The position numbers and the translations under genes were made by a program. A stretch of DNA of 64,000 nt from Allomeiothermus silvanus DSM 9946. GTDB taxonomy: Bacteria; Deinococcota; Deinococci; Deinococcales; Thermaceae. Below the pieces are notes generated by a model. The model saw only the letters and a program-made list of their open reading frames with translations. It did not search any database and had not been told where the DNA came from. Shown piece by piece: positions 1 to 8,795 of the stretch. The stretch's first letter is position 1. The number at the start of each line of letters is the position of its first letter. The DNA lies in assembly GCF_000092125.1 (NCBI RefSeq), contig NC_014212.1:950001-1014000 (forward strand), given 5' to 3'.

Positions 1-210
1 AAGGGCCAGACCAGCGCCCAGAAGCGGGTGGACCCCCTGCGCTCGCAGACCGGCCTGCCCCGAGCGGCAGTGATTGACCGGATGATCGAGACCTTCGATG
101 ACCTGTACGGCCTAAACCGGGATGAGCTAAAGCCCGAGGAACTCGAGGCCGCCCGGAACCTGGCGGAGACCAAATTCTCCAGGAAGGAATGGATTTACAT
201 CATCCCCTAG
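1..210 (+). CDS. C-terminal fragment of an unrecognised protein
   Basis: The reading frame is open from the first base of the window and ends with a stop at 210, so only the last 69 residues of a protein that begins upstream are visible. The fragment is polar and helix-rich, with many Glu/Arg residues and no membrane segment, and it ends in the hydrophobic tail WIYIIP. A GTG at 28 could in principle start a 60-residue protein, but the frame continues to the left edge without a stop. I do not recognise the family. The next gene (399-1211) is on the opposite strand, so the two are convergent. Confidence 0.55.
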   Translation, partial: KGQTSAQKRVDPLRSQTGLPRAAVIDRMIETFDDLYGLNRDELKPEELEAARNLAETKFSRKEWIYIIP

Positions 211-398
211 CGCAGACCGGTATTCGAATCGAGCAAGACCAAGCCAATCGCCTTATGACGAAGCCTCGAGCCTACAGCGCCGCCCTGAGCGCCCCACCCC
301 CGGCGGGGTTGGCCCCCCTCTGGGAGATGATCTGGGCGGGGCTCGAGGACGTGCTGGACATTCAACCTTCGCCTACGGTGCTCCACGGGGAACTGGCG

Positions 399-1211
399 TC
401 ACAAAAACTCGTCCAGCAATCGGTAAAACTCGAGCCGCGTCCAATCCGGCTCCCGGATGCCGTAAGCTTCGAGAAAAACCCGGTCCCATCCCTCTCCAAA
501 CTGCGGGTTGAGGTCGGAAGTGAGGCTGCGGGTCATGAGGGCCAGGTCTTGGTAGCGGTCGGCTACGCCGAGGCGCCCCAGGTCAACGAATCCGCTGAGC
601 TTCCCCTCCTGCAGCAGGACGTTGGGCAGGCAGTAGTCCCCGTGGCAGACCACTAAATCCTCATCGGTGGGGCGCGTCTGGAGGAGCACCTCGAGCGGTT
701 CCTCTGCCGACTTTCCTTGCCAGCGTTCATCGAAGTCTGCGAGGTCCACCAACCCCAGTTCGGTGCGCTGCCGCGCCTGGGCGAGCTTGGCCTCGAGCCG
801 TTGGTCGAAGGGGCAGCGCTCGAGGGGGATCGAGTGAAGCTTCCTAAGCGCTTCAGCAATCGCTACGACCACTCGAGGCCGCTCCTCCGGAGGCCAGTTC
901 TCGGCCCCACTCCGCCCTACAATCTCGGTCATCAGCAGGTACTCGCAGCCGTCTTGTTGGCTATACTCGAGCACCTCCGGCCCCGGAACCCAGGCCGAGA
1001 GCCAGCGCATCTTCTCGGCCTCTGGAGCCAACCGAAACCCCGGATCAGGGTCGTGGGAATCGGGGCGAATCTTAAGGATCAGACCGGGTTTCCCCGCTTT
1101 GCGCCACCGGTAGACGCCCGCGCCGGACATTCCCACCGTGACCGGCTCAGCCTCGTACCCTTGGAGCCAGCGGGATACCGCTTGGGGCAGCGCCTCGAGC
1201 ATCAGACCCAT
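399..1211 (-). CDS. Aminoglycoside 3'-phosphotransferase-like kinase, APH family
   Basis: This 270-residue protein has the Choline/APH kinase fold. The Brenner motif CHGDYCLPN lies at about 189-197 with the catalytic Asp at 192, and the metal-binding segment GFVDLGRLG is at about 207-215, followed by DRYQDLAL, which is typical of APH(3') enzymes. The family transfers phosphate from ATP to aminoglycosides. A chromosomal thermophile copy may act on another hydroxylated substrate, so drug resistance is not proven. It follows adenine deaminase closely. The ATG at 1211 overlaps the ade stop by 10 nt, and a second ATG at 1202 sits in a TGATG stop/start overlap, which makes 1202 a good alternative start with translational coupling. 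Confidence 0.85.
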   Translation of the reverse strand: MGLMLEALPQAVSRWLQGYEAEPVTVGMSGAGVYRWRKAGKPGLILKIRPDSHDPDPGFRLAPEAEKMRWLSAWVPGPEVLEYSQQDGCEYLLMTEIVGRSGAENWPPEERPRVVVAIAEALRKLHSIPLERCPFDQRLEAKLAQARQRTELGLVDLADFDERWQGKSAEEPLEVLLQTRPTDEDLVVCHGDYCLPNVLLQEGKLSGFVDLGRLGVADRYQDLALMTRSLTSDLNPQFGEGWDRVFLEAYGIREPDWTRLEFYRLLDEFL

Positions 1212-2923
1212 AGGCTCACGAAGCGGAACTTCTCCACGTCTACCAGCCCCTTATCGGTGAGCTTGAGCTTGGGAATGACCTCGAGGGGCAAAAACGCCAC
1301 GTGCATCACCGGGTCATGGAGGGTAGAGCCGAGCTGTTGGGTGGCGGCGAGCAGCGTATCCATCTGCTCGCGGATCTGGGGGATGGGCTGGTCGCTCATC
1401 AGCCCGGCGATGGGCAAGGGGGTGAGCGCCAACACTGCCTGGCCCAGCGCTACCGCGTAGCCCCCGCCCGCCTCGGCTAAGGCCCGCATCGCCGTACGCA
1501 TGGATTCGTCGTCGGCCCCTACGCAAGTGAGGTTATGGCTGTCGTGGCCGACGGTCCCCGCGATAGCTCCTTTCCGCAACCCCAGCCCGTGGACGAAGCC
1601 CAAACCGACCCCGGCGTTTCCGTAACGGTTCACCACCGCCACCTTGAGCAGGTCGTTTTCCGGGTCGGCCTGGGCCAGCCCGTCCACCACCCTGGGCCGC
1701 ACGATCCGCTCCTCGGTGACAACCTGGTTGGGCACCACCCCGATAGCCCGGAGTGTATTCCCTTGGGCAGGGACATCCAGCGAGAGGCGGCTTGGGTCTA
1801 CCTGCACGGTGTTGCGCACCCGGCTCTGATCGGCCTCTGGACGCACCCACTCGCCCACCGGAACCCCCGCCTCGCCCACCCAGCGGCCACCCGCATAGAC
1901 CCGCTCGGCGCGGAAGTCCTCGAGCGAACGCACCACCACCAGATCCGCTCTCCGGCCCGGTGCGATGGCTCCTCGGTCGTAGAGCCGGTGGGCGTTGGCG
2001 GCGTTCAGGGTAGCCATCTGGATTGCGGTGATGGGGGAGAGCCCCCGCTGTACCGCTTTGCGGATGAGAAAATCTACGTGGCCCTCGTCGAGCAGGTCCT
2101 CGGGGTGGCGGTCGTCGGTGCAGAAGGCCATCCGCCCCGCGGTCTTCTCGTTGATGATAGGGAGTAGGGCTTCCAGGTCGCGGGTCACGGTTCCTTCACG
2201 CACCAGCACAAAGAGCCCGGCCCGCAGTTTCTCGAGCGCTTCCTCCGCCGTGGTGCACTCGTGGTCGGTGGCGGGTCCCGCCGCGGCATAGGCTTGGAGC
2301 CATTTCCCGCTGATCCTGGGGGCGTGTCCGTCGATCCGCTCGCCGCGGAAGGCCATCAGCTTGTCCAGGCTTTTCGCATCGCCCAGCACTGCGCCGGGTA
2401 CGTTCATGAACTCAGCCAGGCCCAGAATCCGCGGATGCCTGCCCCATAGCTCGAGCAGATCCGCTGCTTCCAGCACTGCCCCCGCGCTCGAGAGCGGGCT
2501 TGCGGGCACGCAGGAAGGCAGCATGATCCGCACGTCCAGCGGGAGCCCTTCGCTGGCCTCGAGCATAAAGCGGATCCCGTCCAGCCCGCACACGTTGGCG
2601 ATTTCGTGGGGGTCGGCGACGAGGGTGGTGGTCCCCTTGGGCACGATCACCCGGGCCAGCTCAAAGGGCAAGGAGAGGGTGGACTCGATGTGGATGTGGG
2701 TGTCGATCAATCCCGGCACCAGGTAGCGTCCTTCCAGGTCGTGTTCCTCCCGACCCCCATAGCCCGTGCCCACCCCGGCGATGTACCCCTGGTAGATCGC
2801 CACCTCCGCCGGGTAGACCTCGCCACTGAAGACGTTCACCACCTGGGCGTTTTTAATGACCAGATCGGCGGGGGCGTCGCCCCGGGCTACGGCCAGCAGT
2901 TGTTGCAGGGTATCGCGTTCCAT
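1202..2923 (-). CDS. ade: Adenine deaminase
   Basis: This 573-residue amidohydrolase converts adenine to hypoxanthine in purine salvage. It has the N-terminal amidohydrolase motif GLIDTHIHIEST (about 71-82), the second metal segment ADPHEIANV (about 103-111) and CTDDRHP (about 268-274), all characteristic of bacterial Ade. Length matches the family (about 570-600). The frame is open to 3067, but the ATG at 2923 (MERDTLQQL) aligns with family starts and the extra 48 residues are of poor quality. It lies between the upstream SDR gene (52 bp away) and the APH-like gene, which overlaps its stop codon; all three are probably co-transcribed. Confidence 0.95.
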   Translation of the reverse strand: MERDTLQQLLAVARGDAPADLVIKNAQVVNVFSGEVYPAEVAIYQGYIAGVGTGYGGREEHDLEGRYLVPGLIDTHIHIESTLSLPFELARVIVPKGTTTLVADPHEIANVCGLDGIRFMLEASEGLPLDVRIMLPSCVPASPLSSAGAVLEAADLLELWGRHPRILGLAEFMNVPGAVLGDAKSLDKLMAFRGERIDGHAPRISGKWLQAYAAAGPATDHECTTAEEALEKLRAGLFVLVREGTVTRDLEALLPIINEKTAGRMAFCTDDRHPEDLLDEGHVDFLIRKAVQRGLSPITAIQMATLNAANAHRLYDRGAIAPGRRADLVVVRSLEDFRAERVYAGGRWVGEAGVPVGEWVRPEADQSRVRNTVQVDPSRLSLDVPAQGNTLRAIGVVPNQVVTEERIVRPRVVDGLAQADPENDLLKVAVVNRYGNAGVGLGFVHGLGLRKGAIAGTVGHDSHNLTCVGADDESMRTAMRALAEAGGGYAVALGQAVLALTPLPIAGLMSDQPIPQIREQMDTLLAATQQLGSTLHDPVMHVAFLPLEVIPKLKLTDKGLVDVEKFRFVSLWV

Positions 2924-2975
2924 TAAGCGATTGTACCGGCATTGGGTTCGGGTGGGCAGGTTGATCCACCCGGCA

Positions 2976-3761
2976 CTACAATAGCCCTCGAGTAAATCCC
3001 CCGTCCACCACCAGGGTCTGCCCGGTGAGGTAGCTGGCGTTGGCCGAGAGCATGAAGACCGCCACATCTGCGATCTCCTTTGGCGTGCCTAGGCGTCCTA
3101 CCGGGATCTGTTGGGCCTGCTGGTGATAGGCCTCTTCCACGGGGATACCTTGTTGCTGGGCGCGGAACTGGAAGACCTCCTCGACCCGCTCGGTGCGGGT
3201 GTAACCCGGTCCCAGGGTGTTGACGGTGATGCCGAAGGGGGCAACCTCGCGGGCTAGGGTTTTGGCGTAGCCGGTGAGCCCAGAGCGCACGGTGTTGGAG
3301 AGGGCCAGGTTCTCGATAGGCTCCTTTACCGCCAGCGAGGTGATATAGAGGATGCGCCCGAAGCGGGCTTCCTGCATGCCCGGCAGCAGTCCACGGGTCA
3401 GCTCGAGCATGGGAAAAAGGAGAGACCGGGCGGCCTCGAGTACCTCCTCAGCACCCATTTCTTGGGCTTGCATCGGCTTGGGGCCGCCAGTATTGCCCAA
3501 AAAAATCTCGACGGTCCCAGCCTTGGCAGCCTCACGCAACACCCCTTCGACCGTGCCCGGCTTGCCCAGATCGGCAGGCAGCGCGTAGGCTTCCCCCCCT
3601 ATTTGCTCGATCTCGGTTACCAGCTCTTTCAGTTTATCCTGGCTACGGGCTACTGCCAGCACCCTCGCTCCTTCCTGCGCTAGCGTGAGCGCGACCTCCC
3701 TTCCAATCCCCTGCGAAGCCCCCGTAACCAGGGCTAGTTTCCCTCGGATACCTAGGTCCAT
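2976..3761 (-). CDS. Short-chain dehydrogenase/reductase, atypical active site
   Basis: This 261-residue Rossmann protein has the glycine-rich cofactor motif TGASQGIG (13-20) and the classical C-terminal end TGQTLVVDGGF. The start at 3761 (MDLGIRGKLALVTG) aligns with the family; the longer frame to 3827 adds a non-family leader. The usual catalytic YxxxK is not present. The aligned residues are Ser155 and Arg159 (SNTVR). Some annotated SDR relatives share this substitution, so they may use other residues or have a different activity. Substrate is unknown. It heads a probable operon with ade and the APH-like gene. Confidence 0.85.
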   Translation of the reverse strand: MDLGIRGKLALVTGASQGIGREVALTLAQEGARVLAVARSQDKLKELVTEIEQIGGEAYALPADLGKPGTVEGVLREAAKAGTVEIFLGNTGGPKPMQAQEMGAEEVLEAARSLLFPMLELTRGLLPGMQEARFGRILYITSLAVKEPIENLALSNTVRSGLTGYAKTLAREVAPFGITVNTLGPGYTRTERVEEVFQFRAQQQGIPVEEAYHQQAQQIPVGRLGTPKEIADVAVFMLSANASYLTGQTLVVDGGFTRGLL

Positions 3762-3889
3762 GCTGAGAGTGTCGAGGGTCGAAGGTCGGGAGTCAAGAGC
3801 GGCTAAACTCCGAGTGCAAAGCGCCAAAAGTTGGAGACTCGTAGCCTGGAGCAGGCCAAAGAACTACCGGCCAAGGGTCTTTCTCAGGG

Positions 3890-4378
3890 CTACTGCAGCT
3901 CTTTCACGTACCAGCGCAGGCTTGGGCCGCCATCCTTGAAGTGGCGGAATCCCCGGGCTTCCCAGAACCGCTGGGCAGCCAGGTTATTACCGTATACGAC
4001 CGCGTAGAGCCTGCGCAGATCCCCGCTCAGGAGGCTCTCCAGGTGCTCGAGGGCCAGCGAGCCGAACCCCTGGCCCTGGTGTTCCTCGTCGATCAGGAGC
4101 AGGCTGATGGTGGCTGCCATCGGTTCGGGGTAGTGTAATTTGTAATCGAGATAGCCAATAACCCGGTGCTGTTCTTTATGTACGGGTGCCGCAACCAGAC
4201 AGCAGCGCCGCTGGGGGTCGTGGGCTAGGGCCTCGACTTCGCGCTCCACGTCGCCGAGGGTGGGGATTTCCATACCGATGAGTCGGAAGTAGGTGGGGCT
4301 TTTTTGATACAGCTGGTGGATTACGGGGGCGGAGTCAGGATCTACCGCGATCAATTCCAGTCGCGCAGCGGTCTTCAT
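3890..4378 (-). CDS. GNAT-family N-acetyltransferase
   Basis: This 162-residue protein carries the acetyl-CoA-binding GNAT motif A, visible as HQGQGFGS after the beta-strand ATISLLLID, and the motif B end AAQRFWEARGFRHF. It would transfer acetyl from acetyl-CoA to an amine of an unknown acceptor in the cytosol. The frame is open to 4435, but the ATG at 4378 (MKTAARLELIAV) gives a normal GNAT N-terminus and is preferred. It stands alone between the SDR operon and the cold-shock gene, all on the same strand. Confidence 0.85.
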   Translation of the reverse strand: MKTAARLELIAVDPDSAPVIHQLYQKSPTYFRLIGMEIPTLGDVEREVEALAHDPQRRCCLVAAPVHKEQHRVIGYLDYKLHYPEPMAATISLLLIDEEHQGQGFGSLALEHLESLLSGDLRRLYAVVYGNNLAAQRFWEARGFRHFKDGGPSLRWYVKELQ

Positions 4379-4643
4379 GGCCTGTTCAGATTGTACAAGA
4401 GCGGATCGCCAAGAATTGCGTTGGAAAACGGCCACGAGTCCCCTCCTCGGGTCAGATTAGAGTAAGACCATAAACAAAGTGTACGCATGGCTCCGTAACC
4501 CTAACGTGATGCTTGACCAAAACGATGAATAAGGCCTAAATCCGAAACCAATTCCATTGTCGTAACGCCAGTGGGGAAGCGGGGTGAGGTAAGCAACGCC
4601 CAGATCACGTAGGAAATCTATGCCCAGGACGTTGGGGACCAAC

Positions 4644-4671
4644 AAAAACCCCTGGCCTAAGTGGCCAGGGG
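4644..4671 (-). terminator. Intrinsic terminator after the cold-shock gene
   Basis: Read on the minus strand, a perfect 9-bp stem CCCCTGGCC / GGCCAGGGG with a 5-nt loop is followed immediately by TTTTT. It lies 20 bp past the stop codon of the cold-shock gene and is a textbook rho-independent terminator. Confidence 0.9.
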
Positions 4672-4690
4672 GAGGGTTCTAGAGCGTAGT

Positions 4691-4915
4691 TTAGAACCGC
4701 TTGGCTGCCTCAACCACGTTCACGTTGGCCGCCTGCGGCCCTTTACCGTTCTTGCCCGGCTCCACATCGAACTCCACCACATCCCCCTCGTTGAGGGTGC
4801 GGAAGCCCTTGGACTGGATGGCGCTGTAGTGGACGAAGACGTCGGTGTCCCCTTCGCGCTCGATGAAGCCGAAACCCTTTTCTGCGTTAAACCACTTTAC
4901 CTTGCCCTTTGCCAT
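4691..4915 (-). CDS. Cold-shock protein, CspA family
   Basis: This 74-residue single-domain OB-fold protein has RNP1 KGFGFIER (13-20) and RNP2 DVFVHYSAI (25-33). It binds single-stranded RNA and DNA and acts as an RNA chaperone. The ATG at 4915 ([10 protein letters not shown]) is the canonical start; the frame to 4951 is a spurious extension. A strong terminator follows at 4644-4671. The gene appears monocistronic with a long 5' leader reaching to about 5080, as is common for cold-shock genes. Confidence 0.97.
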   Translation of the reverse strand: MAKGKVKWFNAEKGFGFIEREGDTDVFVHYSAIQSKGFRTLNEGDVVEFDVEPGKNGKGPQAANVNVVEAAKRF

Positions 4916-5025
4916 ACTGCTCCTTTGAAACAGAGCCCTGTCCACAGGCAAACAAAAACCATTTTTGGGGTTATGGCTAACCCCGTTCTGAGTTTTCTAT
5001 GAAATGCCATAGACAGTAGCAGCTC

Positions 5026-5093
5026 TACTCAGGTACGAGGCGCTGAAATACCCAGTGGGCCACCCCCGTAAGTGCCTGAGTACCCCTATTCTA
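5026..5093 (-). promoter_or_regulatory. Candidate promoter and structured 5' leader of the cold-shock gene
   Basis: On the minus strand a -10-like TAGAAT lies at 5093-5088. The predicted transcript would open with an 11-bp inverted repeat (arms 5082-5072 and 5036-5026, TACTCAGGCAC pairing with GTACCTGAGTA) about 110 nt before the csp start. No convincing -35 box is seen. A long structured leader is typical of cold-shock mRNAs; the function here is inferred. Confidence 0.4.
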
Positions 5094-5153
5094 ACACACC
5101 CCTCATGATACAGCTTTCACGACTGGGCGATAAACGTGTGCCAGAGCGTTCGG

Positions 5154-6233
5154 CTAGCTTTTAAACACCCGCTTGAGCCGGTCCCAAAACCCCTCCGGGT
5201 GAACCTCTTCCCCCACTTCCTTGGCGTACTCCTCGAGGAGTTGCCGGGCCTTTTTGGAAAGCTGTTTGGGCACCGCGATCTCGGTCACTACCCGCAGGCT
5301 GCCCCGACCCCGGCGTCCTGGGTAGGGCATCCCCTTGCCGTCCATCTCAAAAATCTCGCCGTGTTCGGTTCCTGGCGGGATATCCAAGGGGACCGGCCCG
5401 TCGATGCCAGGAATCTCCACCCGGGCCCCCAGGGTAGCCTGAGCTAGCCCTAGCCGTAGCCGATAAAAGAGATTTGGCCCCTCCCGCTCGAGGTGGGGAT
5501 GCGGTTGGAGATGGATCCGTACGAAGAGATCGCCCGGTCCCCCTAAGTTGATATTTCCCATCCCCGAGACCCGCAGCAGTTGGTTCTCGTCGATTCCGGC
5601 GGGTATGCTCACACTGATCTTTTCCTGGCGCTCTTTGCGACCCTGGCCCTTGCAAGTAGGGCAAGTCTCAGTGATGCGGTAGCCTCGGCCCCGGCAGGTT
5701 GCGCAGGGAACCTGGGTACGCATGGTGCCGAAGAAGCTTTGCTGGATCTGCTCTTGTACTCCGCGCCCCCGGCAAGCCGGACAGGTCTCGCGCTTCCCCC
5801 CGGAGCCTGCGCAACTCTCGCAAGGCACCAAGCGGTGATAGGTGACCTCGGCCTCTTTGCCCGAAAAAGCCTCCTCGAGCGTCAACTCGACCACCGCCTC
5901 GAGGTCTTCTCCTCGAGGGGCCGAGCTGCGCTGAGCGGTTGGGCTACGGAACCCGAATACCTGCTCAAATAGATCGAAGATGTCCCCGAACCCACCTCCG
6001 GGAAATCCGCCCATCTGGGGGGCTTCGGTGCCGTAGCGGTCGTAGTTGGCCCGCTTATCGGGGTCGGAGAGCACCGCGTAGGCTTCGTTAATCTCCTTGA
6101 ACCGCTCCTCGGCAGCCTTGTCGCCGGGGTTTTTGTCGGGGTGATACTGCAAAGCGAGCTTGCGGTACGCCTTTTTGATCTCATCGCTGCTCGCGTCTTT
6201 GCTGACTCCCAGGGTGGCGTAGTAATCCTTCAT
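5154..6233 (-). CDS. dnaJ: Chaperone protein DnaJ
   Basis: This 359-residue Hsp40 co-chaperone stimulates DnaK ATPase and delivers unfolded clients. The J domain spans 1-70 with HPD at 31-33. A short Gly/Phe region follows (about 76-96). Four CxxCxGxG-type zinc repeats lie between about 139 and 199, and then come the two C-terminal substrate-binding beta domains. Length is normal for a full type I DnaJ. No dnaK or grpE lies next to it in the window. A perfect inverted repeat sits just before the start codon (6243-6263) and may be its operator. Confidence 0.96.
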   Translation of the reverse strand: MKDYYATLGVSKDASSDEIKKAYRKLALQYHPDKNPGDKAAEERFKEINEAYAVLSDPDKRANYDRYGTEAPQMGGFPGGGFGDIFDLFEQVFGFRSPTAQRSSAPRGEDLEAVVELTLEEAFSGKEAEVTYHRLVPCESCAGSGGKRETCPACRGRGVQEQIQQSFFGTMRTQVPCATCRGRGYRITETCPTCKGQGRKERQEKISVSIPAGIDENQLLRVSGMGNINLGGPGDLFVRIHLQPHPHLEREGPNLFYRLRLGLAQATLGARVEIPGIDGPVPLDIPPGTEHGEIFEMDGKGMPYPGRRGRGSLRVVTEIAVPKQLSKKARQLLEEYAKEVGEEVHPEGFWDRLKRVFKS

Positions 6234-6242
6234 AACACTGAG

Positions 6243-6263
6243 CTTTAGTCTAGCAGACTAAAG
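6243..6263. promoter_or_regulatory. Inverted repeat just upstream of dnaJ
   Basis: CTTTAGTC and GACTAAAG form a perfect 8-bp inverted repeat around TAGCA, starting 10 bp before the dnaJ ATG. On the minus strand it directly follows TTTATAAA, which could be a -10 element, so the repeat would lie at the transcript start. It does not match CIRCE (TTAGCACTC-N9-GAGTGCTAA). A repressor site or 5' hairpin is plausible. Confidence 0.45.
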
Positions 6264-6390
6264 TTTATAAAGTCTGGGTTTCATAGCTAGGGCGATCCCG
6301 CCACCTGTTTGTTCTTAGGGTTGCGGGGGCTAAAGAAAAAAATGCGCCCCTCTTTTTGGCTACCGGCTATGAGCGATAAGCTGTAGGGGA

Positions 6391-8325
6391 ATGTTTTCCC
6401 GACCCCTTACCCCGGAGCAACGTCGCATCCTTGATACGCTGAACGTTGCCGCACCGCCGATGGACGAGATGTTCGCGGTCCGCCTCGAGCGCCACTTCGG
6501 CGAGCTGTACGAGGGGCTGACCGCAGTCTATCCCGACCCCAAGACGATGCTGGGACCCTTGCTCGAGATCATGCGGCAGCGCTATCGCGAGCGCCCTGCA
6601 GACCTTAAACGGCTCGATCTCGAGCGCACACTCGCCAAGGACTGGTTCCAACGCCCGGAAATGATCGGCTACGTCTGCTACACCGAGCGCTTCGCCGGGA
6701 GTTTCAAAGGGGTGGAAAAGAAGCTTGACTACCTGCAATCTCTGGGCGTCACCTACCTCCACCTGATGCCCTTTCTGAAGCCCCGCCCGGCCCCCAACGA
6801 CGGCGGCTACGCGGTGATGGATTACCGCAGCGTCCGCGAAGACCTGGGGACGATGGACGACCTCCAGTCCCTAGCCACCAAGCTGCGCCAGGCGGGGATT
6901 TCCCTCTGCTGCGACTTGGTGCTGAACCATGTGGCCCAGGAGCACGAGTGGGCAGTGAAAGCCCGTTTGGGTGACCCCAAGTACCAGCGCTACTTCTACA
7001 TGTTTAAAGACCGCACCCTCCCCGACCAGTATGAGCGCACCCTGCCGGAGATCTTTCCCGATTTCGCCCCGGGCAACTTCACCTGGGACGCACAGGCCCA
7101 GCGCTGGGTCTGGACCACCTTTAACGCCTGGCAGTGGGACCTCAACTGGGCAAATCCAGAGGTATTCCTCGAGTTCGCCGACCTCATCCTCTGGCTGGCC
7201 AACAAGGGCATCGAAGTATTTCGCCTTGACGCCATCGCCTTTATTTGGAAGCGGATGGGGACTAACTGCCAGAACCAGCCTGAAGTCCACGCCATCACCC
7301 AAGCGCTCCGGGCGGTGGCCCGCATCGTGGCCCCGGCGGTGCTTTTCAAGGCTGAGGCCATCGTTGCCCCTGATGACCTCATCCAATACCTGGGCCAGGA
7401 CGTACATTTCGGCTTGGTCTCCGACACCGCCTACCACAACAGCCTGATGGTGCAGATCTGGTCTAGCCTGGCGAGCCGCGACACCCGTCTGATGGCCCAG
7501 GCCCTTAGGGGGTTTCCTTCCAAGCCCTACACCACGGCTTGGAACACCTACTTGCGCTGCCACGACGACATCGGCTGGGCCATCGCCGACGACGACGCAG
7601 CAGCGGTGGGGCTGTCGGGCGAGGCCCATCGGCGCTTCCTCTCCGATTACTACTCGGGCCGTTTCCCGGGGTCACAGGCGCGGGGGTTGGTCTTCCAGGA
7701 AAACCCACGCACCGGCGACCGGCGCATTTCCGGATCGGGAGCGAGCTTGGCTGGCCTCGAGCAAGCCCTCGAGCATGGCGATATGCAAGGGGCGAATCTA
7801 GCGCTCGAGCGCCTGCTGCTGGGGCACGCCATCGTGCTGGGCTTCGGTGGGATTCCCCTTTTGTACATGGGCGACGAACTGGCCCTCCTCAACGACTACC
7901 GCTACTTGGAAGAGCCCGAGCACGCCATGGATAGCCGCTGGGTCCATCGGCCCCGCATGGACTGGGCCAAGGCCCACAGGGCCCAATCCGATCCCCACTC
8001 CATCGAAGGGCGGATGTACCACGCTCTGCGGCATCTCATCGCGGTGCGCAAGTCTACCCCGCACTTCCACGCTTCGATCGAGGCGGAGATCCTCGAGCCC
8101 AAAAACCCCCACGTCTTCGCTTATGTCCGCCGCCACCCCCTGGGGAACCTGGTTGCCCTGTACAACTTTAGTGAACAGCCGCAGTACTACCCCCTCGGCC
8201 AGCTCGCCGAGCGCGGCCTGACCCAGCCCTTTGACCGCATCAGTGCCAAGAGTATAGCGGTTTCTGGGGGGTTGGTGCGGCTGGAGCCCTTCGCCCGTTT
8301 GTGGCTGACCCAGGGCGAGGGCTAA
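6391..8325 (+). CDS. Amylosucrase (GH13)
   Basis: This 644-residue glycoside hydrolase family 13 enzyme should build alpha-1,4-glucan from sucrose with release of fructose. The catalytic set is visible: nucleophile Asp280 in [10 protein letters not shown], acid/base Glu322 in FKAEAIVAP, and the transition-state Asp within CHDDIGW (390-395). The N-terminal helical domain before the barrel, the LNW and AFIWK context and the total length match amylosucrases of Neisseria and Deinococcus rather than sucrose phosphorylase or trehalose synthase. There is a short purine-rich TAGGGGA before the ATG. It is a single gene between divergent dnaJ and a HicB-like remnant. Confidence 0.9.
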   Translation: MFSRPLTPEQRRILDTLNVAAPPMDEMFAVRLERHFGELYEGLTAVYPDPKTMLGPLLEIMRQRYRERPADLKRLDLERTLAKDWFQRPEMIGYVCYTERFAGSFKGVEKKLDYLQSLGVTYLHLMPFLKPRPAPNDGGYAVMDYRSVREDLGTMDDLQSLATKLRQAGISLCCDLVLNHVAQEHEWAVKARLGDPKYQRYFYMFKDRTLPDQYERTLPEIFPDFAPGNFTWDAQAQRWVWTTFNAWQWDLNWANPEVFLEFADLILWLANKGIEVFRLDAIAFIWKRMGTNCQNQPEVHAITQALRAVARIVAPAVLFKAEAIVAPDDLIQYLGQDVHFGLVSDTAYHNSLMVQIWSSLASRDTRLMAQALRGFPSKPYTTAWNTYLRCHDDIGWAIADDDAAAVGLSGEAHRRFLSDYYSGRFPGSQARGLVFQENPRTGDRRISGSGASLAGLEQALEHGDMQGANLALERLLLGHAIVLGFGGIPLLYMGDELALLNDYRYLEEPEHAMDSRWVHRPRMDWAKAHRAQSDPHSIEGRMYHALRHLIAVRKSTPHFHASIEAEILEPKNPHVFAYVRRHPLGNLVALYNFSEQPQYYPLGQLAERGLTQPFDRISAKSIAVSGGLVRLEPFARLWLTQGEG

Positions 8326-8336
8326 ACTGGTTTTAC

Positions 8337-8516
8337 GTGGGCAAGTACGAAGTCATTATCTACTGGAGCCAGGAGGACGGGGTGTTGGTAACCGAAGTAC
8401 CGGAGCTTTCGGGCTGTGCGGCCCACGGGGATAGCCCCCCAGCGGCCCTCGAGACCGCCAAGTAGTTCGGTGATCCCATCCCCGAACCCACGGAAAGACG
8501 TTTACAACTCGCCTAG
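8337..8516 (+). pseudogene. Remnant of a HicB-like antitoxin
   Basis: From the GTG at 8337 the frame reads MGKYEVIIYWSQEDGVLVTE and continues through VPELSGCAAHGDS, the typical N-terminal strand region of HicB-family proteins. It stops at TAG 8463. After that stop the same frame continues FGDPIPEP and ends RRLQLA at 8516, the usual C-terminus of short HicB proteins. The central helix seems shortened by about a dozen residues and a sense codon has become TAG. No HicA toxin gene is adjacent. The family call rests on motif recognition. Confidence 0.6.
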
Positions 8517-8526
8517 AGGAAAGACC

Positions 8527-8790
8527 ATGCTCGATGTCAAAGAAGCGGTCAAGGTGGCTACCGAGTACATCCAGACCCTCTTCACCGAGAAGCAGATCCC
8601 CGATCTGCGGCTCGAGGAAGTAGAGCTGAGCCCCGATGGCAAGTTCTGGGATGTGACCCTGAGCTTTGTAAGCCGCGAGTCCTCCCCTTACCTGAGCCTG
8701 GGGGAAGCAGCCAAGACGCGGGAGTACAAGGTGTTCCGAGTGAACGCCGAGACGGCTCAGGTGCAGTCGATGAAGATTCGCAGGTTCTAG
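8527..8790 (+). CDS. Small conserved-looking protein of unknown function
   Basis: This is an 87-residue protein with the ATG at 8527 preceded by AGAGGAAAG at good spacing. The longer frame from 8416 runs through the HicB remnant and is rejected. The sequence shows an amphipathic helix (VKEAVKVATEYIQTLF) followed by beta-strand-like segments (LRLEEVELSPDGKFWDVTLSF and YKVFRVNAET). This pattern recalls PepSY-like or ribosome-associated small folds, but no family is certain. There is no signal peptide or membrane segment. The next gene is convergent and only 5 bp away. Confidence 0.7.
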   Translation: MLDVKEAVKVATEYIQTLFTEKQIPDLRLEEVELSPDGKFWDVTLSFVSRESSPYLSLGEAAKTREYKVFRVNAETAQVQSMKIRRF

Positions 8791-8795
8791 GCCAG

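Noticed and set aside
4457-4645. 62-codon minus-strand frame between the GNAT and csp genes
   Set aside because: No family features, no ribosome-binding site, and its start is next to the csp terminator; treated as non-coding.
6243-6263. CIRCE element before dnaJ
   Set aside because: The repeat TTTAGTC/GACTAAA with a 5-nt loop does not match the CIRCE consensus or its 9-nt spacer.
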